The notes beneath the pieces are model-generated. The model was not told the DNA's origin and did not search any database. It was given only the letters and a program-made list of their open reading frames with translations. The translations under genes and the position numbers were made by a program. From positions 186,001 to 250,000 of the forward strand of contig NZ_JHXM01000004.1 in NCBI RefSeq assembly GCF_000621725.1: a stretch of DNA of 64,000 bases, in the 5' to 3' direction. Positions 35,941 through 44,162 of this stretch are shown one piece after another; within the stretch, counting starts at the first letter, position 1; the number at the start of each line of letters is the position of its first letter. The DNA comes from Xylanibacter brevis ATCC 19188. Lineage in GTDB: Bacteria > Bacteroidota > Bacteroidia > Bacteroidales > Bacteroidaceae.

Positions 35941-37060
35941 GGATGTCGTTCATTGCTATGCAAAGCTCCTCGGCCATATTATTCAGGTTCACGCAGTCGG
36001 CGCGACTGATGTGACGTTTACTGGCGTCATAAGGCCAAGGACATAGAATCAGCACCCTACCAGCTGCACAAGCATCGAAGAGGGCATCGGATGGCTTGTA
36101 ATAATCACGGAAGCCATTGTCGGCAAGCAAGATGAAAGGGTGCAGCTCGCTTATCAGCACTTGCATCACCTGCTTTTCCTGTGGCGAGATGAAGGGCGAC
36201 ACCATCAGCACTCCTTTGCGAGCCTTTAGCACGCGGCTATTCATATAGTCACGAAGGGTCTGAGTGTCGCCATGCTCCGCTGCCTTCACCCATGCGCTGC
36301 GCACATGTACCACATCATAAGACTCAACATGCAGCAAGGCTACGTTACCCACACAGTCAAAGCTGCGGTCACCAATCACGATGCCTTTTTGCACTCTGAA
36401 GAAGCCTGGCATCAGGCGCTTCGTGGCTAAGCGCTGAGGGTTCATCCGCACGTAGTGCATCATCGTATGCAGCTGACCGCAGCGTGATAAAGGACGAATA
36501 AATGGCCGCTCTGTGAAAATAGGAAAAGCCCAGCCGCTTTCTTCCGCTGTGGTTTTTCTTTGGGGGGTTGTACCCGAATTAAATTCGGGGGGAACTGCCG
36601 AAGTGCTTAACTCGCTGGGAAATGCCAAAGTGCTTGATTCGGGAGAAACTGCCGAAGTGCTTAACTCGCTGGGAAATGCCGAAGTGCTGGCTTCTGTGGA
36701 AACTGCCAAAGTGTATGCGCGGCCCAGTTTTTTCACCCCTTGCCAGTATCCGCGAATTACGCTGCGTATGCTTGTATCCATGACCTTTGTCACCCGAATG
36801 ATGGCATGCAGGTGGTCTGGCATTAGGCAAAACTGGTAAATGCGGATGGCGGGATAGTGCTTGCACATCACATATAGCTCATCAATAACGGCATTGCCCA
36901 ATGCTGTGCGCTCCACCCGTGCCTGCGAAGGGTCGTTCTGAGGTATCACCAATGTGCCCAACAACGGCTGGCGTGACGGAACCGTCAACGTTACATGATA
37001 AGTACAAACGCCTTTCCATGCCGTGCCTGGCTCCTGCCATTGCCACTGGTCTTCTTTCAT
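35936..37060 (-). CDS. REP-associated tyrosine transposase (Y1/IS200-like, RAYT) with C-terminal extension
   Basis: A 374-residue protein. Residues about 15-130 are a Y1_Tnp domain: YHVTLTVPSRQPLLG, QFCLMPDHLHAIIRV with the two metal-binding histidines, then IRSVIRGYWQGVKKLGRAY, which could hold the catalytic tyrosine. A low-complexity linker of nine-residue units follows (FPSELSTSA, VSPESSTLA), then GQLHTMMHYVRMNPQRL typical of RAYTs. The last 130 residues form an extension (VLMVSPFISPQEKQVMQVL, GRVLILCPWPYD) that resembles a Rossmann-type domain and is not part of simple IS200 transposases. A -7 box lies 37 bases upstream. Confidence 0.82.
   Translation of the reverse strand: MKEDQWQWQEPGTAWKGVCTYHVTLTVPSRQPLLGTLVIPQNDPSQARVERTALGNAVIDELYVMCKHYPAIRIYQFCLMPDHLHAIIRVTKVMDTSIRSVIRGYWQGVKKLGRAYTLAVSTEASTSAFPSELSTSAVSPESSTLAFPSELSTSAVPPEFNSGTTPQRKTTAEESGWAFPIFTERPFIRPLSRCGQLHTMMHYVRMNPQRLATKRLMPGFFRVQKGIVIGDRSFDCVGNVALLHVESYDVVHVRSAWVKAAEHGDTQTLRDYMNSRVLKARKGVLMVSPFISPQEKQVMQVLISELHPFILLADNGFRDYYKPSDALFDACAAGRVLILCPWPYDASKRHISRADCVNLNNMAEELCIAMNDIH
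36573..36589. repeat. 17-base palindrome inside the RAYT gene
   Basis: CCCGAATT and AATTCGGG around a central A, perfect. It lies at the end of the linker repeats, in frame. Confidence 0.7.
36597..36716 (-). repeat. 27-base tandem repeats encoding the RAYT linker
   Basis: Units begin at 36597, 36624, 36651, 36678 and (partial) 36705, plus-strand GCC(G/A)AAGTGCT at each start. Units 1 and 3 are identical over 27 bases. They encode nine-residue repeats rich in Ser, Pro and Glu, suggesting a length-variable linker. Confidence 0.85.
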
Positions 37061-37096
37061 ATAGTAATCTTTTTACCTCCTTGATGTTTTGAAGCG

Positions 37097-37104
37097 CAAA
37101 GGTA
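37097..37104 (-). promoter_or_regulatory. Putative RAYT promoter -7 box
   Basis: Minus-strand TACCTTTG, 37 bases upstream of the RAYT start, directly next to the flanking repeat. Confidence 0.5.
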
Positions 37105-37108
37105 CAAA

Positions 37109-37153
37109 AAATCCCGCTCATTTCAGCAACGAGCGGGGAAAGTTTCTTTTAAT
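37109..37153 (+). repeat. REP-like flanking repeat, 5' side of the RAYT gene
   Basis: CCCGCTC and GAGCGGG form a perfect 7-base stem, followed by GGAAAGTTTCTTTTAAT. Similar to the copy at 35894-35940. Confidence 0.7.
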
Positions 37154-37172
37154 AGTTCCTGCGTCAACGAAT

Positions 37173-37265
37173 TTATTGCGAGTCAGGCTCCTTTTCTTTA
37201 AGCACATCCCATTGGCGCTGATAGGCTTCTTCTTTTTCACGGAGTTCCTTTTGTGCTTTAGCCAT
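37173..37265 (-). CDS. Possible 30-residue charged small protein
   Basis: Minus-strand frame from ATG 37265: MAKAQKELREKEEAYQRQWD then VLKEKEPDSQ, strongly helical and charged. A TATCTTTG box lies about 50 bases upstream (37322-37315), which supports expression. No family recognised and the ribosome site is weak; it could be a chance frame. Confidence 0.35.
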   Translation of the reverse strand: MAKAQKELREKEEAYQRQWDVLKEKEPDSQ

Positions 37266-37314
37266 ATCACCATGCCTGCAAAACGTCTGTTCATTTTATT
37301 TTCAGTTCTGCCGG

Positions 37315-37322
37315 CAAAGATA
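37315..37322 (-). promoter_or_regulatory. Orphan -7 box upstream of the 30-residue frame
   Basis: Minus-strand TATCTTTG; perfect match, no larger gene downstream before the RAYT. Confidence 0.4.
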
Positions 37323-37421
37323 AAACATTAAAATTTTGTTTTCATCGTTCTTTCTTGTTCTTTTGTTAAACCGTTAGTTTTATATGTATTAAAGTTGTAT
37401 GATATATCTTAGGACTACAAA

Positions 37422-38348
37422 TTACAACTTGATGCCATATTTAACGATGTGTTCTTCCATCATTCCCTTGGGCATGAAGCGGAGAAGGGTGTTGGTGATG
37501 GTGTTGAGCATGGACTGACGGATATAGTCTTCGCGGATGTAGAGCGACACACGGCGCTGGGAGAGGTAGTCGCCCTCGATGCGACGGACATTCTCGCGCT
37601 GACGCTCGGAAAGGAAAGGCAGATGCATCTCGGGGATGATGGTGAAACCTCCATTCTCGTCGACAATACGGATGAGCGTCTCGATGCTGCCTGCCTCGTA
37701 GATGCGGTTGCCCTTGGTGCGCGCCTTGCAAAAGCTGAAAGCGCTATCGCGCAAGCACTGGGCTTCTTTCATAATCCACATCTTCTCGTGCTCAAGGTTC
37801 TCGGGTTTGAAGACGGGAAGCTTGCGCCAGCAGTTTTCTGAGAGATAGACCATGAAGCGCTCGGTGTAGAGGGGCACCTCGAGAATGCCTGCACGAGCAT
37901 TGCCACAAATGGCGATGCCGGCATCGAGATGGCCCAACATCAGTTCGGCCATCATGGGCTCGGCTTTCATCTCCTTGATGCTGAGCTTCACCTGCGGATA
38001 GTCTTCCATGTAGTGGCGTATGAACTGGGGCAAGACATACGGTGCAATGGTGGGACCAACACTCAGGTTGAGACTGCCGGCAATGGCTCCCTTGTCCTCT
38101 TCTACCAGTTCGGCCACGCGCTCGGCTTCGGCAATGGCTCGCTCGGCCTGACGGATAATCTTCTCGCCTACAATGGTGGGAACGACACTCTTGTTGCTAC
38201 GGTCGAAGATGCGCACATCCAGTTCTTCTTCGAGTTTCACAAGCATCGCACTCAGCGTAGGTTGGGAAATGGCACAGGCCTCGGCAGCTTTGGCAAAACT
38301 GCGATAGCGGTCGATTGCTACGACATAGCGGAGTTGTTGAAGCGTCAT
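37422..38348 (-). CDS. oxyR: LysR-type hydrogen peroxide sensor OxyR
   Basis: Transcriptional regulator of the peroxide response. The 308 residues have the LysR helix-turn-helix (MTLQQLRYVVAIDRYRSFAK, ISQPTLSAMLVKLEEEL) and a substrate-binding-like domain with the redox pair in EAQCLRDSAFSFCKA: two cysteines nine residues apart, as C199/C208 in E. coli OxyR. This makes OxyR the specific call rather than a general LysR protein. It is divergent from a thioredoxin gene, with promoters for both in the 132-base gap, a plausible target. Confidence 0.93.
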   Translation of the reverse strand: MTLQQLRYVVAIDRYRSFAKAAEACAISQPTLSAMLVKLEEELDVRIFDRSNKSVVPTIVGEKIIRQAERAIAEAERVAELVEEDKGAIAGSLNLSVGPTIAPYVLPQFIRHYMEDYPQVKLSIKEMKAEPMMAELMLGHLDAGIAICGNARAGILEVPLYTERFMVYLSENCWRKLPVFKPENLEHEKMWIMKEAQCLRDSAFSFCKARTKGNRIYEAGSIETLIRIVDENGGFTIIPEMHLPFLSERQRENVRRIEGDYLSQRRVSLYIREDYIRQSMLNTITNTLLRFMPKGMMEEHIVKYGIKL

Positions 38349-38380
38349 GATGATTGGTGCTTTAATAGATAATTTCGATG

Positions 38381-38388
38381 CAAAGATA
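38381..38388 (-). promoter_or_regulatory. Putative oxyR promoter -7 box
   Basis: Minus-strand TATCTTTG, 33 bases upstream of the oxyR start. Confidence 0.55.
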
Positions 38389-38421
38389 GATAAAATAATT
38401 CATACGTCTATCAAATTCTAT
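38386..38421. promoter_or_regulatory. OxyR-operator-like ATAG/CTAT half-sites
   Basis: ATAG at 38386, CTAT at 38408 and CTAT at 38418. The outer pair is one base short of the spacing of the first and last half-sites in the OxyR consensus; the inner ones do not fit well. Weak. Confidence 0.25.
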
Positions 38422-38422
38422 G

Positions 38423-38430
38423 TAATTTTG
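38423..38430 (+). promoter_or_regulatory. Putative thioredoxin promoter -7 box
   Basis: TAATTTTG, 50 bases upstream of the thioredoxin ATG. Confidence 0.5.
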
Positions 38431-38480
38431 CACCTGAAACACAGAACAAAGATTATTAAAGAACCAAAAGATTGAGAATT

Positions 38481-38804
38481 ATGGAGAATATTAAAGACTA
38501 CAAGCAGTATCTGAGAGGATACGATTTTGAAGATAATACGCCGGTAGTGATTGACTTCTACGCCACATGGTGCGGACCCTGTCAGGCTATGGCACCACTG
38601 TTGCAGCGACTGGCCAAGGAGAACGAAGGACGACTCAAGGTACTGAAGATAGATGTGGACAAGAACCAAGGCATTGCCCTTGCTGCCAAAATCATGTCGA
38701 TACCCACCCTGTTCTTCATTGACAAGGATGGCAACATCAATCGCCACGTAGGCGGCATGCCTTATCAGAACCTGACAAAGCTTGCCGAAGAGATAATGGG
38801 ATAA
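38481..38804 (+). CDS. trxA: Thioredoxin
   Basis: Cytoplasmic disulfide reductase of 107 residues with the active site ATWCGPCQAM, cis-proline in MSIPTLFFI and the C-terminal GG-containing segment (NRHVGGMP). The start at ATG 38481 (MENIKDYKQY) is used; an upstream TTG in frame is unlikely. It is divergent from oxyR, consistent with a role in the oxidative stress response. Other thioredoxin paralogues may exist in the genome, so the gene symbol is provisional. Confidence 0.92.
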   Translation: MENIKDYKQYLRGYDFEDNTPVVIDFYATWCGPCQAMAPLLQRLAKENEGRLKVLKIDVDKNQGIALAAKIMSIPTLFFIDKDGNINRHVGGMPYQNLTKLAEEIMG

Positions 38805-38821
38805 TGATTATATAGCTAGCA

Positions 38822-39424
38822 TTACTTTATCTGTTTTAATGCTAATTTGACAACCTGCTCTACTGGTAGAGCGGGTTGTTCTTGTAATATCTGTACCACA
38901 ACCTTCTGAGTGGGAGCAGGTGCGAAGCCAAGCATGGTGAGCGCAGAGACTGCCTCGTCGCGAACTTCATTATTGACGGGAGCGGCAATCTGTCCGCCAG
39001 CGGGAATCTCGCTGGTGATACCCAGAGCCACAATCTTATCGCGCAAATCAACGATAATGCGCTGGGCTGTCATCTTGCCAATGCCCTTGATGCTCTGAAT
39101 GAGCTTAGCATTGCCCGTAGAGATGGCTGCACACAACTCGCTAACGCTCATGCCTGAGAGCATCATGCGTGCCGTGTTGGCACCAACGCCACTGACGGTG
39201 ATGAGGAGCTGGAACATCTCGCGCTCTTTCTTGGTGGCAAAGCCGTAAAGCACATAGGCATCTTCGCGAATGGCTTCATAGACATAGAGCTTTACCTCTT
39301 TTTTTCCCTGGATGGCACTAAATGTATTGAGCGAAATATTCATGCCGTAGCCTACGCCTGCTGCCTCGACGGTGGCCAAGGCTGGCGTCAGGTCGGTCAA
39401 CTCTCCCTTGATATATTCAATCAT
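38822..39424 (-). CDS. ruvA: Holliday junction branch migration protein RuvA
   Basis: Tetrameric junction-binding subunit of the RuvAB branch migration complex. The 200 residues start [20 protein letters not shown] (OB-fold domain I), have tandem helix-hairpin-helix motifs ([19 protein letters not shown] and [20 protein letters not shown]), a flexible linker and the C-terminal domain III ([16 protein letters not shown]) that binds RuvB. Length is typical. It is convergent with the thioredoxin gene, 17 bases apart. Confidence 0.97.
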   Translation of the reverse strand: MIEYIKGELTDLTPALATVEAAGVGYGMNISLNTFSAIQGKKEVKLYVYEAIREDAYVLYGFATKKEREMFQLLITVSGVGANTARMMLSGMSVSELCAAISTGNAKLIQSIKGIGKMTAQRIIVDLRDKIVALGITSEIPAGGQIAAPVNNEVRDEAVSALTMLGFAPAPTQKVVVQILQEQPALPVEQVVKLALKQIK

Positions 39425-39455
39425 ATACTGAAATACTAATTAATAATCTACAAAA

Positions 39456-39483
39456 AATAAACGGGCACCAAGGCCCGTTTATT
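39456..39483 (-). terminator. Intrinsic terminator of the LruC lipoprotein gene
   Basis: Perfect 11-base stem (AATAAACGGGC with GCCCGTTTATT) and a 6-base loop, with a minus-strand T-rich tail running into TTTTTTG. It lies directly downstream of the lipoprotein stop. Confidence 0.85.
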
Positions 39484-39518
39484 GTGTTTCTGCACGCAAA
39501 AGTGCGTGAATTTATTCT

Positions 39519-40877
39519 TTAGAAGTCGGTGTAGAACCAATCTCTGGGCACGCTCTGCTTCTCGGGCATCCAATTCCAGGTGTCTGATGTGGCGATAATC
39601 ATAGGAGCCTCACCAGCCTTGGGGAATGGAATGACAAAGACAGAGACGTTGTCTTGCTGTCTAACCTTGACAGAGATGTTGTTGGTATAGGGATCCCAGC
39701 CTTCAACCTCGTACTCTTCTTCTAAATCTACATCGAGAACGCCCTTACGCTCAGGCAGTTCGGTAGAACCGATGGTCAGCTGGAAAGGCAGCACGCCACC
39801 CAGGTGACGAAGAACGGCCTTTTGTTTTTTCTCGGTGCCAACCAGCTCGTTGGAAGTTACCACACCGTTGGTCAGTGTTCTCTTATAGGTTGACTTGACA
39901 GTCTCGGTCACATCGACAACGATATCGTTGAAGTCGAAGTCGCCAATGCTACCCAGGTCTTCAATCATATAACGCTTAGTGATGCTAGAAGTGACATCGT
40001 ACTGATCGTCGGTCACCTTGATTTCCTCGGGAACTTCAGGATTGCCCACGATGGCCAGAACCACATCGTTGTAGTCGTGGTCCGAGCCATTGCCGTTGTT
40101 GTCCTCAATACCGATATACTTGACAATAGCATTGTCGTGCATCTCTACGCCTTCAGGCTTTGCAGTGGTTTCTACGTAGATGGCCTGACCGTTGAAGGTA
40201 CCAACCGTTGGCTTAGAGTTTTTGCCATCTTTCACATTGGCCAGATAGATCTCGATGGGTGTACCAACGGGAGCCTCGATGCGCAAACCTGGCATGTCTG
40301 TATATTGGGTCAGATAGAAGCCAACGAGCGTATAGACGCCCTTCAAGCCTTCGCCATTGACAAAGCCATGTGAATAGTCGGTCCAGTTCTTAGAATAGAC
40401 CTTAACAGGTGCGGCATCGCCAACCTTCACATAGAGGTCGTGAGTCCAAGCACCCTGAACGCTGACAGGATAGATAGTGAACGAGTTGCTGGGAGCTGTC
40501 AACACAACGGGAACACCGGTGTGCTGCTGACCGTCGGGAAGGAAGGTCTTGATAGCGTCATAGAGCGACTTGTTCTTAGAACGGGCATTCATGGTTGTTT
40601 GCAAGCGGTTGCTCACTACTCTGTAGTCCAGGTAAAAGCTCAGACCGTCAACCAGCGTGGCATGGGTGCCTGTAGAGGCAGCACGAGTCTGTGATGCAGA
40701 AAAATCGGTCAAATCCCATGTTTTGTCTTGGCTGATTTCTCCATACTTAGTTTCGAACTGGTCTGCATACGACATCTTTTGTTTTTGTTCGATGTTAGCC
40801 GGATCAAAAAGGTCCTTCTCATTTGAGCAAGCCGTAAATGAAAGGATTGCTGCACATGCTATAAAAAAATTTTTCAT
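39519..40877 (-). CDS. LruC-domain-containing lipoprotein (DUF4842)
   Basis: Surface or outer-membrane lipoprotein of about 452 residues. From ATG 40877 it begins MKNFFIACAAILSFTACSNE, a lipoprotein signal with the lipobox ending at the cysteine, so lipidated export is likely. Two acidic, calcium-site-like motifs (SDHDYNDVVLAI and GDFDFNDIVVDV) and a C-terminal beta-rich domain with VIPFPKAGEAPM mark an LruC/DUF4842 protein. Such proteins are common in Bacteroidales; the role is unknown. A seven-codon upstream extension is less likely because it would precede the signal peptide. Its promoter and terminator are both visible, so it is monocistronic. Confidence 0.85.
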   Translation of the reverse strand: MKNFFIACAAILSFTACSNEKDLFDPANIEQKQKMSYADQFETKYGEISQDKTWDLTDFSASQTRAASTGTHATLVDGLSFYLDYRVVSNRLQTTMNARSKNKSLYDAIKTFLPDGQQHTGVPVVLTAPSNSFTIYPVSVQGAWTHDLYVKVGDAAPVKVYSKNWTDYSHGFVNGEGLKGVYTLVGFYLTQYTDMPGLRIEAPVGTPIEIYLANVKDGKNSKPTVGTFNGQAIYVETTAKPEGVEMHDNAIVKYIGIEDNNGNGSDHDYNDVVLAIVGNPEVPEEIKVTDDQYDVTSSITKRYMIEDLGSIGDFDFNDIVVDVTETVKSTYKRTLTNGVVTSNELVGTEKKQKAVLRHLGGVLPFQLTIGSTELPERKGVLDVDLEEEYEVEGWDPYTNNISVKVRQQDNVSVFVIPFPKAGEAPMIIATSDTWNWMPEKQSVPRDWFYTDF

Positions 40878-40946
40878 CTTAAAAAAAACTATATACAATC
40901 GAAGTAATTAATAATCACTAGGTTTGGTTTACGAAATTAACGGGTG

Positions 40947-40954
40947 CAAAGTTA
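40947..40954 (-). promoter_or_regulatory. Putative LruC-lipoprotein promoter -7 box
   Basis: Minus-strand TAACTTTG, 70 bases upstream of the start, leaving a leader of roughly 60 bases. Confidence 0.5.
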
Positions 40955-41116
40955 CTACTTTTACTTTGAATACGAAACTTTTTTCGACATTATTTTTTTA
41001 TAAGTATACATTATTATTGTAATAAACAGCGACTGAGCGTGCTTTTCAAGACGTGCGTCCAAAAGAATTTTAATATTTTTTTTATCCACAAGTCGCGCTA
41101 TTCAAGAAAAAAGTAG

Positions 41117-41124
41117 TACTTTTG
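41117..41124 (+). promoter_or_regulatory. Putative ddh promoter -7 box
   Basis: TACTTTTG, 33 bases upstream of the ATG at 41158. Confidence 0.55.
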
Positions 41125-41157
41125 CACCCAGTTTTATACTCACAACACAAAAGAACA

Positions 41158-42057
41158 ATGAAAAAAATCAGAGCAGCCGTAGTTGGTTACGGCAACATTG
41201 GTCGCTACGCCTTGGAGGCACTCGAAGCAGCCCCCGATTTCGAAGTAGCAGGTATCGTGCGCAGAAATGGTGCACAAGATAAGCCAGCCGAACTGGCACA
41301 GTATGAAGTCGTTAAGGACATCAAAGAACTGAAGGACGTTGATGTAGCCATCCTGGCCACACCTACCCGTTCGTGCGAGGAATATGCCAAACAAATTCTG
41401 CCACTGGGCATCAACACAGTGGACTCATTTGACATACACACCATGATTCGCGACTATCGTCGCAACCTGATGGAACTGAACAAAAAGACGGGCACCGTGA
41501 GCGTCATCGCTGCCGGATGGGACCCAGGTTCAGACTCTATCGTTCGCACACTGATGCAGAGCTTGGCTCCTAAAGGTCTGAGCTACACTAACTTTGGTCC
41601 TGGTATGTCTATGGGACACAGCGTATGCGTGCGCTCAAAGGCTGGCGTTAAGAATGCCCTTTCAATGACCATCCCCTTGGGTGAGGGCATCCACCGCCGC
41701 ATGGTATATGTTGAGCTGGAAGATGGTGCAAGCCTGGACGAGGTGACAGCTGCTATCAAGGCTGACCCCTACTTTGCCAGCGACGAGACTCACGTGTTCC
41801 AGGTTGAGAGCGTTGACGACGTTCGCGACATGGGTCACGGCGTGAACTTGGTGCGCAAGGGCGTGAGCGGCAAGACTCAGAACCAGCGCCTGGAGTTCAA
41901 CATGAGCATCAACAACCCTGCCCTGACTGGTCAGGTGTTGGTCAACGTGGCTCGCGCTTCTATGAAACAGGAGCCAGGATGCTACACGATGATTGAAATT
42001 CCTGTCATCGACATGCTGCCAGGCGACCGCGAAGACCTGATTGCACATCTGGTATAA
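41158..42057 (+). CDS. ddh: meso-Diaminopimelate D-dehydrogenase
   Basis: NADPH-dependent enzyme that makes meso-diaminopimelate from tetrahydrodipicolinate in one step, feeding lysine and peptidoglycan synthesis. The 299 residues start MKKIRAAVVGYGNIGRYALE with the Rossmann motif GYGNIG, and include VAILATPTRSCEEYA, VDSFDIH and the substrate-binding segment AAGWDPGSDSIVRTLMQ, which are characteristic of Ddh. Start at 41158 is preceded by the promoter at the right distance. A clear terminator follows, so the gene is monocistronic. Confidence 0.95.
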   Translation: MKKIRAAVVGYGNIGRYALEALEAAPDFEVAGIVRRNGAQDKPAELAQYEVVKDIKELKDVDVAILATPTRSCEEYAKQILPLGINTVDSFDIHTMIRDYRRNLMELNKKTGTVSVIAAGWDPGSDSIVRTLMQSLAPKGLSYTNFGPGMSMGHSVCVRSKAGVKNALSMTIPLGEGIHRRMVYVELEDGASLDEVTAAIKADPYFASDETHVFQVESVDDVRDMGHGVNLVRKGVSGKTQNQRLEFNMSINNPALTGQVLVNVARASMKQEPGCYTMIEIPVIDMLPGDREDLIAHLV

Positions 42058-42084
42058 GGGAAAGCGTTTTTAATATTTATACAA

Positions 42085-42118
42085 GAGAGAGGTGTAGTAA
42101 TACATCTCTCTTTTTTTT
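42085..42118 (+). terminator. Intrinsic terminator of ddh
   Basis: Ten-base stem GAGAGGTGTA with TACATCTCTC (one G-U pair), loop GTAA, followed by eight T. Confidence 0.88.
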
Positions 42119-42179
42119 GCACAAAACCCCTAAAATGTGCACGATAAAGGAACGTTTGTGCAATTTTTATACTTTTTAC

Positions 42180-42210
42180 TTTGTTAAATGATAGAAATAA
42201 CGTATCTTTG
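42180..42210 (+). promoter_or_regulatory. Promoter of the etfB-etfA-acyl-CoA dehydrogenase operon
   Basis: TTTG at 42180-42183 and TATCTTTG at 42203-42210 with the ideal 19-base spacer. Leader of about 40 bases to the etfB ATG. Confidence 0.75.
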
Positions 42211-42256
42211 CACCCGCAAAATTTTGAACAAATAGTTTTATATACATTAATATATT

Positions 42257-43129
42257 ATGGCTTTAAAGATTGTTGTACTGGCCAAACAAGTGCCAGACAC
42301 CCGAAACGTGGGTAAGGATGCAATGACCGCAGAAGGAACCGTAAACCGTGCCGCCTTGCCCGCCATCTTCAATCCAGAAGATTTAAATGCCTTGGAGCAG
42401 GCCCTTCGCCTGAAGGAGCAGAACCCAGGCTCAACAGTTGGAATCCTCACCATGGGTCCTCCACGTGCAGGCGAAATTATCCGTCAGGGTCTTTATCGTG
42501 GCGCTGACACGGGTTGGTTGCTGACCGACCGTCTGTTTGCCGGAGCCGACACCCTTGCTACATCATATGCACTGGCTACTGCCATCAAGAAGATAGGCGA
42601 TGTAGATATCGTTATCGGTGGTCGTCAGGCTATCGATGGTGATACTGCTCAGGTAGGTCCTCAGGTGGCTCAGAAGCTGGGCCTCAACCAGGTGACTTAT
42701 GCTGAGGAGGTGCTCTCAGTGAAAGATGGCAAAGCTACTATCAAGCGCGTGATCGACGGTGGTGTAGAGACTGTAGAGGCTCCGCTGCCAGTAGTGATCA
42801 CCGTGAACGGAAGTGCAGCTCCCTGTCGTCCTCAGAACGCTAAGCTGGTGATGAAGTACAAGCGCGCTACCTGTCCTATGGAGCGTCCTGCCGAGGGTAC
42901 TGCCTACGACAACCTTTACGAGGAGCGTCCCTACCTGACACTGAACCAGTGGAGCGTAGCCGATGTGGATGGCGATGTAGCCCAGTGCGGTCTGAGTGGT
43001 TCGCCCACCAAGGTGAAGGCCATCAAGAACATCGTGTTCCAGGCTAAGGAGTCGAAGACTTTGACGGCTTCTGATGCTGATATCGAGGGTATGATCAAAG
43101 AATTGTTGGACGAAAAGATTATTGGTTAA
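42257..43129 (+). CDS. etfB: Electron transfer flavoprotein beta subunit
   Basis: Carries electrons from acyl-CoA dehydrogenase with EtfA. The 290 residues start MALKIVVLAKQVPDTRNVGK, with the AMP/FAD-binding segment of the beta subunit (VIGGRQAIDGDTAQVGPQVA) and the recognition-loop region that docks the dehydrogenase. Seven bases separate it from etfA. The codon choice is strongly biased (GGT, CGT, GCT), as in highly expressed genes, throughout this three-gene operon. Confidence 0.96.
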   Translation: MALKIVVLAKQVPDTRNVGKDAMTAEGTVNRAALPAIFNPEDLNALEQALRLKEQNPGSTVGILTMGPPRAGEIIRQGLYRGADTGWLLTDRLFAGADTLATSYALATAIKKIGDVDIVIGGRQAIDGDTAQVGPQVAQKLGLNQVTYAEEVLSVKDGKATIKRVIDGGVETVEAPLPVVITVNGSAAPCRPQNAKLVMKYKRATCPMERPAEGTAYDNLYEERPYLTLNQWSVADVDGDVAQCGLSGSPTKVKAIKNIVFQAKESKTLTASDADIEGMIKELLDEKIIG

Positions 43130-43136
43130 TTGAGAT

Positions 43137-44159
43137 ATGAACAACGTATTTGTATATTGCGAAATTGAAGGTACTCAGGTACAGGAAGTATCTCAGGAGC
43201 TGCTGACCAAGGGTCGTAAGCTCGCCAATGAACTGAACGTAGAGCTCCACGCCATTGTTGCCGGTACCGACATAAAGGGTAAGGTGGAGGATCAGATTCT
43301 GCCTTACGGTGTTGACAAGCTGTTTGTTTTCGACGCCAAGGACCTGTTCCCCTACACCTCAGCTCCCCACACTGATATTTTGGTGAACCTCTTCAAGGAG
43401 GAGCAGCCACAGATCTGTCTGATGGGTGCTACCGTCATCGGTCGTGACCTCGGTCCACGTGTATCGTCATCACTGACCTCTGGTCTGACTGCCGACTGCA
43501 CAGAGCTGGAGATTGGTCCTTTCGAGGATAAGAAGAATAACAAGGTATATGAGAATCTGCTCTATCAGATTCGTCCTGCCTTCGGTGGTAACATCGTGGC
43601 TACCATCGTGAACCCCGACCACCGTCCTCAGATGGCTACTGTACGCTCTGGCGTGATGCAGAAGGCTATCTATGATGGTAAGGCTAAGAACGAGGTTGTT
43701 TACCCTGAGGTAAGCAAGTACGTAAGCCCCGAGGCTTTCGTAGTGAAGGTGCTCGACCACCACGTAGAGGCTGCCAAGCACAACCTGAAGGGTGCTCCTA
43801 TCGTAGTAGCTGGTGGTTACGGCGTAGGCTCTAAGGAGAACTTCGACATGCTGTTCGAGCTCGCTAAGGTGCTCCATGGTGAGGTAGGTGGTAGCCGTGC
43901 TGCTGTAGATGCTGGCTGGCTCGACCACGACCGTCAGATTGGTCAGACTGGTGTTACCGTTCACCCCAAGGTGTACATCGCCTGTGGTATCTCTGGACAG
44001 ATTCAGCACATCGCTGGTATGCAGGACTCTGGTATCATCATCAGCGTTAACTCTGATCCCGATGCTCCTATCAACCGCATCGCCGACTATGTCATCAACG
44101 GCACTGTCGAGGAGGTAGTTCCCAAACTCATTAAGTATTACAAGCAAAATTCGAAATAA
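43137..44159 (+). CDS. etfA: Electron transfer flavoprotein alpha subunit
   Basis: FAD-binding partner of EtfB. The 340 residues include the N-terminal domain (VELHAIVAGTDIKGKVEDQI) and the C-terminal FAD-binding domain with VVAGGYGVGSKENFDML, GGSRAAVDAGWLDHDRQIGQ, TVHPKVYIACGISGQIQH and SVNSDPDAPINRIADYVI, all EtfA signatures. It is followed after three bases by the acyl-CoA dehydrogenase, the expected electron donor. Confidence 0.97.
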   Translation: MNNVFVYCEIEGTQVQEVSQELLTKGRKLANELNVELHAIVAGTDIKGKVEDQILPYGVDKLFVFDAKDLFPYTSAPHTDILVNLFKEEQPQICLMGATVIGRDLGPRVSSSLTSGLTADCTELEIGPFEDKKNNKVYENLLYQIRPAFGGNIVATIVNPDHRPQMATVRSGVMQKAIYDGKAKNEVVYPEVSKYVSPEAFVVKVLDHHVEAAKHNLKGAPIVVAGGYGVGSKENFDMLFELAKVLHGEVGGSRAAVDAGWLDHDRQIGQTGVTVHPKVYIACGISGQIQHIAGMQDSGIIISVNSDPDAPINRIADYVINGTVEEVVPKLIKYYKQNSK

Positions 44160-44162
44160 ATC

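Larger units (their letters stand above)
35894..37153. mobile_element. RAYT element with flanking REP-like repeats
   Basis: A single transposase-like gene enclosed by two imperfect direct copies of a palindromic repeat of about 45 bases (35894-35940 and 37109-37153), each with a GC-rich hairpin followed by a GAAAGTTTCT-like tail. The layout fits a REP-associated tyrosine transposase with its own REP sites. No target-site duplication was established. Confidence 0.6.
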
